Shown one piece after another: positions 22,980 to 33,420 of a stretch of DNA of 64,000 nucleotides. The notes below the pieces were generated by a model. The model ran no database searches. It worked only from the letters and a program-made list of their open reading frames with translations, and was not told the DNA's origin. Within the stretch, counting starts at the first letter, position 1; each line of letters begins with the position of its first letter. Source of the DNA: Paracamarosporium sp. OC-R06-R3 (taxonomy: Eukaryota; Ascomycota; Dothideomycetes; Pleosporales; Didymosphaeriaceae). The position numbers and the translations under genes were made by a program. The stretch covers positions 62,001 through 126,000 of the forward strand of contig JACVRA010000138.1 in NCBI GenBank assembly GCA_019828545.1, in the 5' to 3' direction.

Positions 22980-23879
22980 ATGAAACAAAGCAACGTCACC
23001 CATTTGGCCACCGAGTCGGATATTCTTCCTTCTGCTCTCTCTTCATTAGCTTCTAAAGCCTCGTTATCACATATCATGAACCATCACTCCCAGTACTCCC
23101 CACGGATTGGAATATCGTTGACGGATATTCTCATCGACGTCAATGGATCTATGAATGATGAGGGCAGCGTCGCGCAATACCCATCGGAGAACGACATCAA
23201 TAACGGACCCGAGAGCGAAAATGCTTCGCGTCATGTCTTTCTGGGTGACGGTCTTCCGAAACCTTCGATGTTAACTCTCCCACATGTTTACCAGATGGAT
23301 CCAATGGAGTCATCGTCGTCAAACACATGGAGTTCCAGCTACAGAACAAGTACCCCAGATATCGTCAATTCGGTAGATACGGCTAGTGCTACATCAGATC
23401 GGATCGACTATAATCACGGTGCTCTTTCGTCTCCACACGACGACGTAGTTCCTAATGCAGGATGGACCCGGGAGACAAGCACGACGCATTTTACCTCGAA
23501 CCCTTCCAATATGTTGTCTTACGATACTGGCCTCATGGGAACAGCAACATCCCCTTTTAGTAACAGTACTACACGAAATGATTTTGAGGGTCGCAACCCG
23601 GCAGAACGACCTCAGCAATTTATGTTCATCAACTCGGCCTCTGCCAATGGATGTAATGCTAAGCCCGATAAAAGTGTGCGCGCATTCGTCATGAAGTCTG
23701 CCAGAAAGAAGAGGCCATGGAGTACAAGACAAAGAGGAACGCCTGGCTCCAGTGTCCAAAGAAACAGGCCCGGTTACATAAGGGGCGATTTGCATCGCCA
23801 TATAATAAACAGGCCCCAAGTTCAACTAGGAGGAAAGAAATGTGACAAGAAACCAATAAATCAGCGAAAGCTGATTTGA
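22980..23879 (+). CDS. Hypothetical fungal protein with transcription-factor-like basic motif, possibly truncated
   Basis: Open frame of 299 residues, Ser/Asn/Thr-rich for the first ~220. Around residues 213-250 it has FMFINSASANG followed by VRAFVMKSARKKR. This resembles the F-x-F-I-N...V-R-x-H-V-M-x3-R-x-K block found ahead of fungal-specific transcription-factor regions (my recollection of the family, not a search). The remainder is short and basic, so the expected regulatory domain is missing. About 70 bases downstream, 23951-24007 in another frame encodes a half C2H2 finger (KCEHCKRSYTRRDALLKH), hinting at a broken gene. No intron obvious. It lies in the gene-poor island. Could be a real short gene or a relic. 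Confidence 0.35.
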   Translation: MKQSNVTHLATESDILPSALSSLASKASLSHIMNHHSQYSPRIGISLTDILIDVNGSMNDEGSVAQYPSENDINNGPESENASRHVFLGDGLPKPSMLTLPHVYQMDPMESSSSNTWSSSYRTSTPDIVNSVDTASATSDRIDYNHGALSSPHDDVVPNAGWTRETSTTHFTSNPSNMLSYDTGLMGTATSPFSNSTTRNDFEGRNPAERPQQFMFINSASANGCNAKPDKSVRAFVMKSARKKRPWSTRQRGTPGSSVQRNRPGYIRGDLHRHIINRPQVQLGGKKCDKKPINQRKLI

Positions 23880-25415
23880 TCGATTATTAATCATTTTGTT
23901 TCGTCCAAAGTCGATTGACTGGGACCATGAAAATTCGTGAAGGGTCAATGAAGTGTGAGCACTGTAAAAGGAGTTACACGAGACGCGATGCGCTATTGAA
24001 ACATGTGCAACAACCCGGAAGTTTCCTACAGACGTAGATTACCAAGTTTGGGGGAAAGGTTGCGATAGTGTCAATGTTTTTACAGGTAACGGGGGTCTCT
24101 ATGATGTGATAGTAGCATCACTTACAAGGCAAAAGATAAACAAAGCGATGAAAGAGAAGAAAATGTATATCTGAAGGTTCTTATGTTCTACCCTAAATGA
24201 TTGAGAGGCCTTATCGTCCTGCGCATCATTTGTCTTCATGCCAATTGATTAGCATATGAAAGGCAACAATTGAAGCTTCCAGCAATTTGTCACGTCGGAA
24301 TACGTTTACAAGAGAGTCCGCGTCACATCCGTGTGCTCGATATTTGCATATAAGATAGTTGCCAGTGGAAAGGAATACAAGATCGTACCTCAAGTAGGCA
24401 TACATCATGTCGCAGAGTTCCCTTCAGGTTACATATAAAATTATGTGTGTCCGCTGCTTAAAGATCAGGTTTAAAGTCATGTTGTATAGTTGAAACACGA
24501 GAATCCCTGAAATTGTATGATTAAGCTAGATTGTGTCTTGATGGGAATCTAGGGCTTAACCATTATGGAAGCTCTAATGTATAAGTCCTTCAATTCGTTT
24601 CTAATCTTCAATAACTATCACTTGTCGAGAGAGTTGAAAATGGTGTCTTGAGATCTAAGATTTAGTGTAGAGGTATGCGGTAGACCTCACCCGTTGGCAG
24701 TTGATCAAATCGAAATGATCAATAGCCCTCATTGGACCGCATGTGCTGAATGCGTCGGAGGTTAAATATAAATGGAAACTATGGGGTTGTTGTTAGCGTC
24801 TATTAAGACCTTTTCTTTCAAAGATCACGACACCTAGATCTACACGCTTCCGTAAGCCGTGACGATATGTAAGGCCACCTCACAAATGCGCGACCAGTAG
24901 GCTACATGATCTGTCAGATGACGATAGGACGTCATAATCGGCTCGTTTTGGAAGTCACGACAGTTGATGTTTTTGAGATAGTAGGTCATTCTTCAACGTG
25001 GAGTTGCGGAGAATTCCCCCCAGATCGCTACGCGATTCCAACCCGACATTGCCCGATTCGAAAATATTAGCGCCGAGAGTCCTCCGACGCCACGAACGTG
25101 TGGCACCACCATAGGCCCAACGAAGCAGAAAATGTTGCATCGGGTAAAATCTTACAGATTTGAAACATTCGATCAAGCCTAGGCGATAATTGTTGCTCTA
25201 GCATTGCTAAGCTTTGAATGTTTAGCTTATTCGGCGGTGTCTCGGTGCTTATGTTGAGTATTCAGTTTAAAGATATAAGGGCCACCAGGCTTGCAAGGCG
25301 GAGAGCACCTCGCAAGCCTATAATCAGCAGCACTTAGACCCATCGACTCATCATCGTCCGAAACATCGTCTAGCGTTCAAATACTATCTAAGCCACCAAT
25401 CGAGCAACAATCTAC
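23880..25415. other. AT-rich gene-poor region
   Basis: Contains the C2H2 half-finger relic near 23951-24007 but otherwise no convincing coding frame. Many stops in all frames. Nothing else supported. Confidence 0.4.
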
Positions 25416-25676
25416 ATGATGGCCTCTCCAATCACTAAACCTGCTTCGACCCGCCAGTCCTCCGATATCAGCATTGCCAGCCACGGTTCTTCAAAGCCAT
25501 CGCTCGGTAGCACGACTTTTTCACTTCGATCTGCGCTCAAGAAGCCTTTCCAGGGATGGACGAAGGAGGCCCTCTGGGCCAAGTCAGATCTCGACGATGT
25601 ATACAACTTCCCAACTGTAGGGAGAAGAGGTGTCTCGGCACATGAAGATACAAATCTGAGTCCTGAAACTGAATGA
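25416..25676 (+). CDS. Small hypothetical protein
   Basis: Single-exon frame of 86 residues starting ATGATGGCC. Ser/Thr-rich N-terminal half (ITKPASTRQSSDISIASHGS), then SLRSALKKPFQGWTKEALWAKSDLDDVYNFPTVGRRG. No signal peptide or membrane helix. Codon use and a 5' region rich in C/A tracts look gene-like, but I recognise no family. Could be a real small protein or chance. Confidence 0.35.
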   Translation: MMASPITKPASTRQSSDISIASHGSSKPSLGSTTFSLRSALKKPFQGWTKEALWAKSDLDDVYNFPTVGRRGVSAHEDTNLSPETE

Positions 25677-26025
25677 CTGGAGAAATATATGGGTACAAAA
25701 TATGTGGCGTTAAGAACAAAACGTGGCGGCGAAATCGTGGTTGCAAATCGGACGAAGCCGGACTTGGAAGGCGGAGTTTAAAAGTGGAAGAAAACCAAAC
25801 GACAGTATTTCGAGTGTTGGTTCGCAAGCATTTATACCATTATCTAGTTGTGTTAGGTCTGGCGTTGGTGTTACTGGATGAGCAACTGGTGCTTTGAATC
25901 GCGCCTTTCGGTTTCATGCGTTCACTAGTGCGTTCTGCAATGCATTCAAGCTCTTGATTAATTTTTATTCCAAACTCGTGATCGTTGATCATCTGATTTT
26001 CTGCGTGGCCTCACCAAGTGTTCAT

Positions 26026-27015
26026 TTAGCTACTACCAGCCTTGTCTAGCTGTTTCCAGAAACCCCCGATAAGAGCCACGACCTCTGGTACATTGTTCCT
26101 GACTACCTCATGCCCAGCTTGTGGAACAACAGCCACGTTTGTGATGCCGACATCATTTAGATTCTGCTTGGTGCATATATCATCCAAACCACCCAAAACG
26201 GCTAACGATGGAATACGAGTAGCTGCTGCTTTCGCAAATTCAGCGTGCTTATCGAAAACGCCGCCGTCTCGTATCACCCCCACAACGGATGCTGCGTGCC
26301 CTGCATGCTCGCGCAATTGCCATACTCGAAGAGCCGAAGCGACAACTTCACCCCTTGCAACTCTTTCTTTCCAGTCTGCAGGGGTATCGCTACCCCCGAG
26401 CCAGTTGTGGACCCATTTCCGTGCCGCAGTCTCGTCGCCGCCGCCGCGCATGTGAATACTCTCTTCTAGCTTTAAATCAGACGACCGCATGAGTCCGGCC
26501 GGGGCAATTAGAGTGAAACTTTGCACTTTTGAAGAGTGTGACACAACGTATGCTGGCGTCAATGCACCGCCGAACGAAAACCCCACAAGGTGGACTGAAG
26601 GCCATCCCAGCTGGTCCAGCAAATCATCGATCAGTCGGTGAAATAGACTCGGTGTATGCGGGGCGACTGGTGTATCGCTCAGCCCATGACCCCAGAGATC
26701 GAAAAGTACAAAGTGTGTCTGTGGAAACGATTCTTGCAAGGCGCGAGCTAGCGGGAAGAGGCCCAAAGCTGGAGTCTGCACGCCATGGATGAAAAGCACG
26801 CGGTCTGGGGTCGCCAAGTTAACATCAGATACAGATGGGAGAAGACTGTAGTATGCGGCTTTTCCATTGGCTGTATCGAGATATTTTGCAGGCGGTAGAA
26901 GAGCACCGAACGATTTGATGAAAGCTGACTCAGATGGGCCTGGAATTGGCTGTTTCGCTGTAATGGATCCTTGTCCCGGGCGAGGTAACACGAGTTCATC
27001 TGAGATCAGAGACAT
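26026..27015 (-). CDS. Alpha/beta hydrolase fold protein
   Basis: Single-exon cytosolic-type hydrolase of 329 residues. Landmarks: RVLFIHGVQTPALG (HG oxyanion turn), FVLFDLWGHGLSDTP, nucleophile elbow GFSFGG (Ser), VQSFTLIAPAGLM, acid in VLGGLDDICTKQ, and catalytic His in VPQAGHEVVRNNVPEVV. The triad is complete. The cap region contains HMRGGGDETAARKWVHNWLGG. I chose the ATG at 27015; two hundred bases upstream show no better start, and the frame before it begins with TTG. No neighbours suggest a pathway; esterase, lipase or C-C hydrolase activity is equally possible. Confidence 0.88.
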   Translation of the reverse strand: MSLISDELVLPRPGQGSITAKQPIPGPSESAFIKSFGALLPPAKYLDTANGKAAYYSLLPSVSDVNLATPDRVLFIHGVQTPALGLFPLARALQESFPQTHFVLFDLWGHGLSDTPVAPHTPSLFHRLIDDLLDQLGWPSVHLVGFSFGGALTPAYVVSHSSKVQSFTLIAPAGLMRSSDLKLEESIHMRGGGDETAARKWVHNWLGGSDTPADWKERVARGEVVASALRVWQLREHAGHAASVVGVIRDGGVFDKHAEFAKAAATRIPSLAVLGGLDDICTKQNLNDVGITNVAVVPQAGHEVVRNNVPEVVALIGGFWKQLDKAGSS

Positions 27016-27774
27016 TTTTCGAGTGTACAAGTACGCTGTAATGTTAGAGTAGTCTGGGCGATCTTGATGGGGCTCTCGTGATGTTTTAAATCGTAGCGCT
27101 GTATCATGTAACCGATAGGGCGCGCTAACTTATCAGTATTGGGTTTCTGGGCTTACAAATTACAGATGCTCTACTACATTTGGACATTAAACGATGAGTT
27201 GGGGACCGGTTTGTAATACTACTGATAGTTGTGTGATTGGGTTACGTTTCTGTTGTGAATGCTGTAACGTGTCTCGCAATCTCGCAGCATAGCTACATTG
27301 ACTCTCGTAGGCTTGTACTCTCGATGACTGGTCGCTTCCATCACGAAAGTGCAACACAATTTCATAACATCATGTCGGCGGCCTCTTTTTCTACTTGGGG
27401 ACATTTGTTGCTTTTCAAGCATCAGAGCGAATCTAATTTCGCATTCGCTTGTTGGCACATTACAACGTTGACGTCATGACACTCAAACCGCACCTCTAGC
27501 CTTCCATCCCCATCTAACAACCCAGTACAATCGAGCGATATCCTGCTTATAAAATCATAAAAATACGCCGATGTAACCCATGTTAAGAGATTCTGTGGCT
27601 GCGGCTTTGTTCGCGTACAGTAGTTCGTGAAAATGTAGGACGATCTCGCATACCTGTTACGATGCTGTCATTGTTGTTGGCACACTACTGCTGAGAGGAG
27701 GTTATGTCCTCTAAAAGTCGTCGTCGCCGCTCGATTTCGATCTCTCTCTTGCACAGTGTCCTACGGAGCTAGCT
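27016..27774. other. Intergenic region, divergent promoters
   Basis: Between the divergently oriented hydrolase and membrane-protein genes. No coding frame supported. Confidence 0.4.
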
Positions 27775-28430
27775 ATGGCGAAGTCACTTGTTATACTGCA
27801 CGTCCTCAACGCACTTGTCGGCTGTCTTTGTATTACCGTTCTCGGTCTCACTACACATGCCATCGTAGTCAAGGATAGGGTAGATCGCCTCCACCCTAGC
27901 AATGTTAAGTCCACGGGCATGGGTATGCTCATGTGGACGGGTTGCGGAGGGATTGTTGACATGCTGCTCTTCCTATGCCTCATCAGCACGAAAACCTTCC
28001 GCCAGAACGAGGTAGGTTGAATGCAAAAATCTTCAAATACGTGACAAGCGCTGACGGATCGCAGATGACTACAATCAGCGCGTTTTACAGAAACATTGTT
28101 TTCTTCGTCGTGAGCTTTGTCTTCCTGAGGCCATTAATTGTCCTCGGTTATACATGCGCTGAGAATACCTTTCATATTACTCCCGAAAGATGGGGATGCA
28201 GCATTGGCAGCGGTAGCGACGCGCACTCTCTTTGCAATGAGCTGCGAACGGCGAGGTATCTTCTTATTCCCGTCGTTATTTCGGCTGCAGGCTTGTTGGT
28301 GGCTATCCTCTGGATGGGGGTCAAGAGAAGCAGGCCTCAGACGGACGACCGGGTGGCAGAGGAGGCGCAGTCAGACCAACAGAAGGATATAACAAGGTTG
28401 GGAACTGGGGTTTTTGAGTCCTCGCCGTAG
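27775..28430 (+). CDS. Four-helix integral membrane protein of unknown function
   Basis: Two exons (27775-28011 and 28065-28430) joined by a 53-nt intron with donor GTAGGT, a CTGAC branch site and GCAG acceptor; 200 residues. Hydrophobic segments: LVILHVLNALVGCLCITVLGL, a second around MLMWTGCGGIVDMLLFLCLI, a third FYRNIVFFVVSFVFLRPLIVL, and a fourth YLLIPVVISAAGLLVAILWMG. The third loop has two Cys (CAENTF, WGC) and the tail is polar (Asp/Glu/Gln/Arg). Topology resembles fungal MARVEL-like small tetraspan proteins, but no signature lets me assign it. The splice joins in phase 0 and gives a coherent protein, so the gene is likely real. Confidence 0.7.
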
Positions 28431-28933
28431 GAAGAACAGAAAAGGCAACGCCAGGGGCATCAGCCGAGATACCGACCATGCAGGTGACTATCGATATCAA
28501 AGCGCCATTAAAGAGAAAGCTCGGACGAGTCGTTGCCTGGGACCCGGTCCCAGATGACAACATCCGCCCACCAGTTGGGAGGGTTCTCCAGAGCAAAGTG
28601 CAATTTCGCGATCCTCCGCCAAGGGGTCCCCTATCCCAAAGCGTTCTCGCGGCGCGAACGTTAATGGCGGCTCGCGTGGGAACTAACCATCCTGGGATTG
28701 TCATTCTGCCCTGTGCGGCTCGGGCAATTTTGACCCTGGATTCTTGGGCGCAATGGATAAAGTCATGATGGCCCTCATGTTGTTGCTTTTTCTCCACCTT
28801 TGGTCATCGCTCCCTCGAAGTCGTTGTTCGTCACTCCTTACGCGGACTTCACTTTACTACTAACCCTAACCCTAATACTAATAATCTAACCCATACACAC
28901 TCGTTACTAACAATACATAATACACCTACCATA
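28431..28933. other. Intergenic region with telomere-like repeat near the 3' end
   Basis: Holds the promoter of the GPI-type protein gene; see the repeat entry at 28860-28892. A plus-strand frame at 28478-28768 has no recognisable content. Confidence 0.4.
28860..28892 (+). repeat. Interstitial telomere-like CCCTAA repeats
   Basis: Two perfect CTAACCC units in tandem followed by degenerate CTAATACTAATAATCTAACCC. It sits about 40-75 bases upstream of the ATG at 28934. It could be a chance pyrimidine/A-rich 5' UTR or a telobox-like promoter element. No extended telomeric array is present. Confidence 0.5.
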
Positions 28934-29761
28934 ATGTCTCCGATCCTCTCCACCCTCTTTTTCGCGGCTGCCGCTACCGCCCACGTGACGACATCCATAT
29001 GGATGCCTTCACCTTACCAGTCAGACGACACACACATCGGCTTCTACGCGTCAGTTATTGGCGTTAATGATGGAAAGACTACGCTGGCCCTACAATTTGA
29101 CAACAAGACCGACTTGGCGACTGCCGGATATGAAATCGACGACGCGCCAAACACAATGACCTTCTACGGAAGCAGCCGCTTCGAAAGTGTGTCTACAACT
29201 ACCGAAGCCTTCGATGGGCCCGATCTGACCGTCATGTATGGTTGTCAATTGACGACCGCCAGGCACGCCAGTGTTGGCGCATTGTGTCGCTTCTCATCCA
29301 ATGGTCCAGCAGTACACTCGAGCGCATGCGAGCAGTACTCAGACTACACAGACGTTTACACCAGGACCTTGGAACGCGAATTCGGCGAGGACTACACAGT
29401 TACGGAAACCACTGTTATCGACTATCGGACGCGTGTTCCCTCCTACTGCAAGTCTGGTTCCGCGCTGCCAGAGAGCGTAGTTGCTCACACGTATGCAATT
29501 GAACAAGAAGAGCTTGCTACATACCAAGTCGTTATCACAGCGGGTGCGGACAAATTGAGTGCGACGGCGGGTGCGACACCATCGAACAGTGCGCCCGCAC
29601 CTACCGGCACGGGCGCATTCACGTTGCAAAGAGGACAGAACATTGTACCGACGGGGACAGCAGGCGCGCCAGCGCAAGAAACTGGCGGCGCTGGAGCTGT
29701 GTTGCCGCTGCACCCTGCACTTGCGGGCCTTGGTGCTGCGGCCATGGCATTCTTGCTTTAA
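28934..29761 (+). CDS. Secreted GPI-anchored-type surface protein
   Basis: Single-exon protein of 275 residues. N-terminal signal peptide (MSPILSTLFFAAAATAHV). The ectodomain has Cys residues in YGCQL, GALCRF, SSACEQY and PSYCKSG, enough for two disulfides. From residue ~205 it is Ala/Thr/Pro/Gly-rich (TAGATPSNSAPAPTGTG), a typical glycosylated stalk. It ends with a small-residue region and a hydrophobic tail (HPALAGLGAAAMAFLL) with no charged residues after it, the pattern of a GPI-attachment signal. One NKT sequon. I know similar fungal 'GPI-anchored hypothetical' proteins but no function. Start ATG at 28934. Confidence 0.82.
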   Translation: MSPILSTLFFAAAATAHVTTSIWMPSPYQSDDTHIGFYASVIGVNDGKTTLALQFDNKTDLATAGYEIDDAPNTMTFYGSSRFESVSTTTEAFDGPDLTVMYGCQLTTARHASVGALCRFSSNGPAVHSSACEQYSDYTDVYTRTLEREFGEDYTVTETTVIDYRTRVPSYCKSGSALPESVVAHTYAIEQEELATYQVVITAGADKLSATAGATPSNSAPAPTGTGAFTLQRGQNIVPTGTAGAPAQETGGAGAVLPLHPALAGLGAAAMAFLL

Positions 29762-30191
29762 GCGCATCTTGATTTCCTTTGTTCCTTTCTTCCACGAAAG
29801 TTAATGATATTCACGCACCAGGAGCGAATTTGGGAGGGTTTGGCTCGAAGGGGGCGGCTTGGTGCTTTGGAAGATCATGTAATGGATGAATGTGTGAGAT
29901 ACCCGCAGGAATGCACTAAGCGATTGATGAAGATGTACACTGTTATTGCGACTAGACTAATGTTCTGTACGTAAGGATGTTCACATGTAGTGCAGTGCAA
30001 ATAATGTCAAATGCCATAAGTCATTCGCAAACGCGGAACTTCCCCACCTCCGACATGTCCGCAAGCCCCATCCCCAGATCCCCATTTAAACCCCACCCAG
30101 CCCGAAGCACTTACATAACTCGTATTGCCGACACAGACCACATGCTATACGTCACCCACGCTTGTGCGTGTGGCTGACCGAACAATGTTCC
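29762..30191. other. Intergenic region between convergent genes
   Basis: 3' flanks of the surface-protein gene and the aldo-keto reductase gene. Nothing further supported. Confidence 0.4.
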
Positions 30192-31250
30192 CTACCAGCG
30201 TTCATACCATTCCGTATCCGGCTTGTCATGGAAGTTATCTTGCGGAGACTCCTCCCTCACACTTCTCCACAACCCATCAATCCTCCTCACAGTCTTCGCC
30301 AACAAGGGACCTGCCTTCAAGTACCCAATCGTCTCTTTCAACTGATCTATCCTATGTGCCCCAAAGATAATACCGTCGCCTTGCGTACCACTGAGTATGG
30401 AATGATGCACCACCCATCTATACGCTATCTCAGTCGTAGAAATCCCCGCATCCCTTGCGATATCGTCCCATTCATCCAATGCATCAAGAAGCGCGGGTTT
30501 TCTGTACAGTGTGCCGTAGAGTTGGCCTAGAGGCGTAGAGGTATCGAATCTTCCCGCTCCAGCTTCGATCTGGGAGCGTGTTTTCGCAAGGAAGCCTCCA
30601 GCGATGGGACTGTATGCATTAAAGCTTATACCTAGTTTTCGCAATGTTGGAAATAAGATATCTTCGGAGGTACGGGCTACGGCGTTGTAGTTGCCCTGGT
30701 ATACTGTGGGGAGAACCCATCCGTTTTTCTGCGCGATATCGTAGACTTCCTCGACCTGAGCAGCCGTGAAGTTGGATAGGCCAAAGCGCTTGAAGACTCC
30801 TTGTGTGTAGAGTGTGTTGATTGCTGAGAGCTGCTCTTCCAAGGAGATAGTGAGTTCGGGGGCGTGGATATATAGTATGTCAACCTGCTCATGTTAGGTT
30901 TTTATCGAGCTCATTCCAGCTGAACGGCTCACTTGATCTACCTTCAGCTTCTTCAGCGCTAAGAATACGCGCGCGATGATTTCGTAGTTCCTCCTACCTT
31001 CCGCGTACCCGCCTGCAATCTTAGTGCTGGGGTTGAAATGTGCTGCGCCGTGATAGCCTATTTCCGCCTCCGCGCCGGGATAGCCTTCTGCTGCGTCGAG
31101 CGCGAAGATTCCTTCTTTTGATAAAGCGTCCAGTGTCTGCTTGACATAATTGTGGAAATCTTCATCAGGGAAACGAGCATTGCGTGCGAGAATAGAAGAG
31201 AAACCTGCCGCGCCGTAGATGAGGTTTAGACCGTTGGAGGTTGTGGCCAT
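30192..31250 (-). CDS. Aldo-keto reductase, AKR7 (aflatoxin aldehyde reductase)-like
   Basis: NADPH-dependent carbonyl reductase of 336 residues. Two exons: 31250-30933 and 30884-30192, joined by a 48-nt intron with donor GTGAGC and branch CTAAC. The TIM-barrel catalytic set is visible: Asp in FALDAAEGYPG and the Tyr of EGYPG, Lys in PSTKIAGGY, His in ILYIHAPE. Also seen are RFGLSNFTAAQVEEV, YQGNYNAVAR, FNAYSPIAGGFL and the cofactor segment IIFGAHRIDQLKETIGYLKAGPL. It belongs with fungal AKR7-like proteins by the overall layout. No biosynthetic cluster around it. Substrate unknown. Confidence 0.9.
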
Positions 31251-32184
31251 AGTAATGAGGAACTTTGTGCGAAGGAAAGGTTCTAGGATTCAGATGTGGT
31301 AGCCTTCAGGAGGGATATGCTCGGTGATTATTTGAGTGAATTGGGATGGTGATCGCGGTTTGCTCCTTTCCAATGTTATATCACTGCAACTCTGGAGCTG
31401 CGGCAGCCTTCGGACGGCTTAGTCCTCTGAGCGGCTCGCTCCGGGTAGTAGGTTCGATCAAAGCAATAGAAAGTGGTGTCACGTCTAAACTATTGGTCGT
31501 GGTTATGCACGAGTTTACGTGCAGATAAACGATCTGATGATTTTATAAACAAAACTTCGAGTGTACCATCATCAATCTTATATTTTCCATATTTCTTTAT
31601 AGTATAATGGAGATCAGCGAAATCAAGCTTCAGATCGGCCGACTCGGCGAGCTAGTCATCGTGCGAACATCCGCGTCTTCTTACAAAGCGGCTAGCACGG
31701 AGCTGAACTGGTGTCTACCACTGACTAACCATGCATAGCTTAGGACTATTTGCTCAGCGAATGACGTGTTTAATATGACCATCATCTTTTGTCTATGTGC
31801 ATAGCATATATGCACTGGCAAAAGTATTGTAGCTTTGTATGAGCATGGTGATAGTCGACGACAACCATAGAAAGATACGGCAAGACTGAGTAATACGCGC
31901 TTGAATGGAGGCGCGGACAATTGTGACGCTATTGGAAGAGCAAAACTTGCAAGGGACTGCAGAAGTGTTGAATCTTAGATATTGTGGTAAGGTTGATGAA
32001 CCCCGAAGAGGTATCCATGAATGCGGGCGTTACCGCGGACATGAGCAAGTAAGTATTGGATATATCGATGCATTCCTACAGAATGAAGACCAAAGAACAA
32101 GAAATAGATTCCACGAAGACTTTTATTGGCCTATCTAACCCAAGATAAGACTACCTCAAAGACAACGAAATAAGCTTCTCAATT
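31251..32184. other. Intergenic region
   Basis: Promoter of the aldo-keto reductase on the left. A plus-strand 77-codon frame (31905-32138) has no recognisable content or signal peptide. Nothing further supported. Confidence 0.35.
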
Positions 32185-33420
32185 TCAACAATGGCCCGAA
32201 TGAGGAAAAGCCTTTAGATCCGGATTATCCTGGAAGAGTATGTCTGCGAAGCACTGATCCTTATGACGAGCATAGTTGCAAACTTGTAATATCCATTGGT
32301 CGTGACCAGGATAGTAGAAGCGGAGAAGGGCCTTCATCTGCCTCCCGTTCAACTTCTCCTTGCAATCATTCTTGTCACGGTGATGTGGGCAGACCTCTCT
32401 GCAAGCGTCTTCGTTGTACACGTGTTTGTACGGGCTGCAGATCCATTTGCAGTTTACGTGTACCCTGCGTTCCTCGAGGCTGGAAGAGTTTGAAGAGGAC
32501 GAAGGCGAAGGCGAGGACGAGTCTAAGGCAGTTACAGCAGTGGTGTCGGTGGAAGACGAGCCAATAAATCGCTTGTGGCCGCCTCCATGCGCCTGCTCTT
32601 TAAACTGGTCCCAGAGGTCCTGCAGCCATTTATGGTGTTGCCAGCCCTCCCCATAGTAGATCGACATATAGTCATCCTCTTGCGACGTGTTGAGCCACTC
32701 ACACTGCATCATTATCAGCACTGAACTCTGAAAAAAAAAAAGGCTGTACTAATATAGACTCACCTCATCGTGCTCTTCGTGGTGGCATACCGACGATCTA
32801 CATAGCTGCACGTCTTTGGGATCGGCGTCTTCGCTCGACGCAGCTTCACATGTCTCTTTGCAATTGACGCAGATAGACGTCCAGGAACGAGCGACTTTAG
32901 GGTGGAACCAGGAGTACACCAAGGCACGGCTGTCGAAGAGATTATTTTCGATGCGCTGCCTGAGAAAATCATCGACATCCTTGCCGCCGTAACGCCAGAC
33001 CTTTTTGGTGGGAAGGCCATCGCCGGGCCAGCTGTCGTTGGGAAAGAGAGAGTTGGCTAGGTGCCAACGCTCTGTTTTGTGGAGACAAACGTACTAAATG
33101 GCGAGTATTAGCTTGTTAATCAGATCATTGATCAAAGGACTGTATTCTTGAGAAGATCGCTACTAAGGGAGAGAAAACACTTCAAGGGATAAACGTACCT
33201 CCTTATACTCTTTGTCCGCGCAAACATCGCGGCATGCAGAGGGATTGTATACCCCTGATAGAAATGTGCACATGTTCTTGCAGTTTACACAGAGAGGAAA
33301 TTGGACATCCTTATAACCCCTGTGCACGAAGCGGAAGGGGAAGTTTCCCGTGACGTTGTGTGGAGCGGCAAGGACAGTGGAAACGAGGGTCATAATGACC
33401 AGGAAGATGATGTTGATCAT
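32185..33420 (-). CDS. Secreted cysteine-repeat protein (candidate effector), three tandem C-V-N-C-K repeats
   Basis: Three exons: 33420-33199, 33093-32764, 32727-32185, giving 364 residues; introns 105 nt (donor GTACGT, branch GCTAAT, acceptor TTTAG) and 36 nt (donor GTGAGT, acceptor TTTCAG after a T-tract), all phase 0; a second acceptor 24 nt further (GATGCAG at 32704) would also keep frame and gives a more usual 60-nt intron. N-terminus is a signal peptide (MINIIFLVIMTLVSTVLAAP). Each exon carries one copy of a cysteine unit: exon 1 LCVNCKNMC..ACRDVC, exon 2 ICVNCKETC..LCRSSVC, exon 3 HVNCKWIC..ACREVC followed by CKEKL. Between units are Trp/Asp-rich stretches (RWHL, VWRYGG, YSWFHP; EWLNT, GWQHHKWLQDLWDQF). 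A Ser-rich linker precedes repeat 3. I do not recognise the family. The exon 2 frame lacks an ATG and is only evident by splicing. Confidence 0.72.

Noticed and set aside
31905..32138. Plus-strand 77-codon frame upstream of the cysteine-repeat gene's end
   Set aside because: No recognisable feature, and convergent overlap with nothing supportive.
32760..33020. Minus-strand frame of 86 codons starting MAFPPKR
   Set aside because: It is another frame of the true middle exon of the cysteine-repeat gene, which contains the ICVNCKETC unit.
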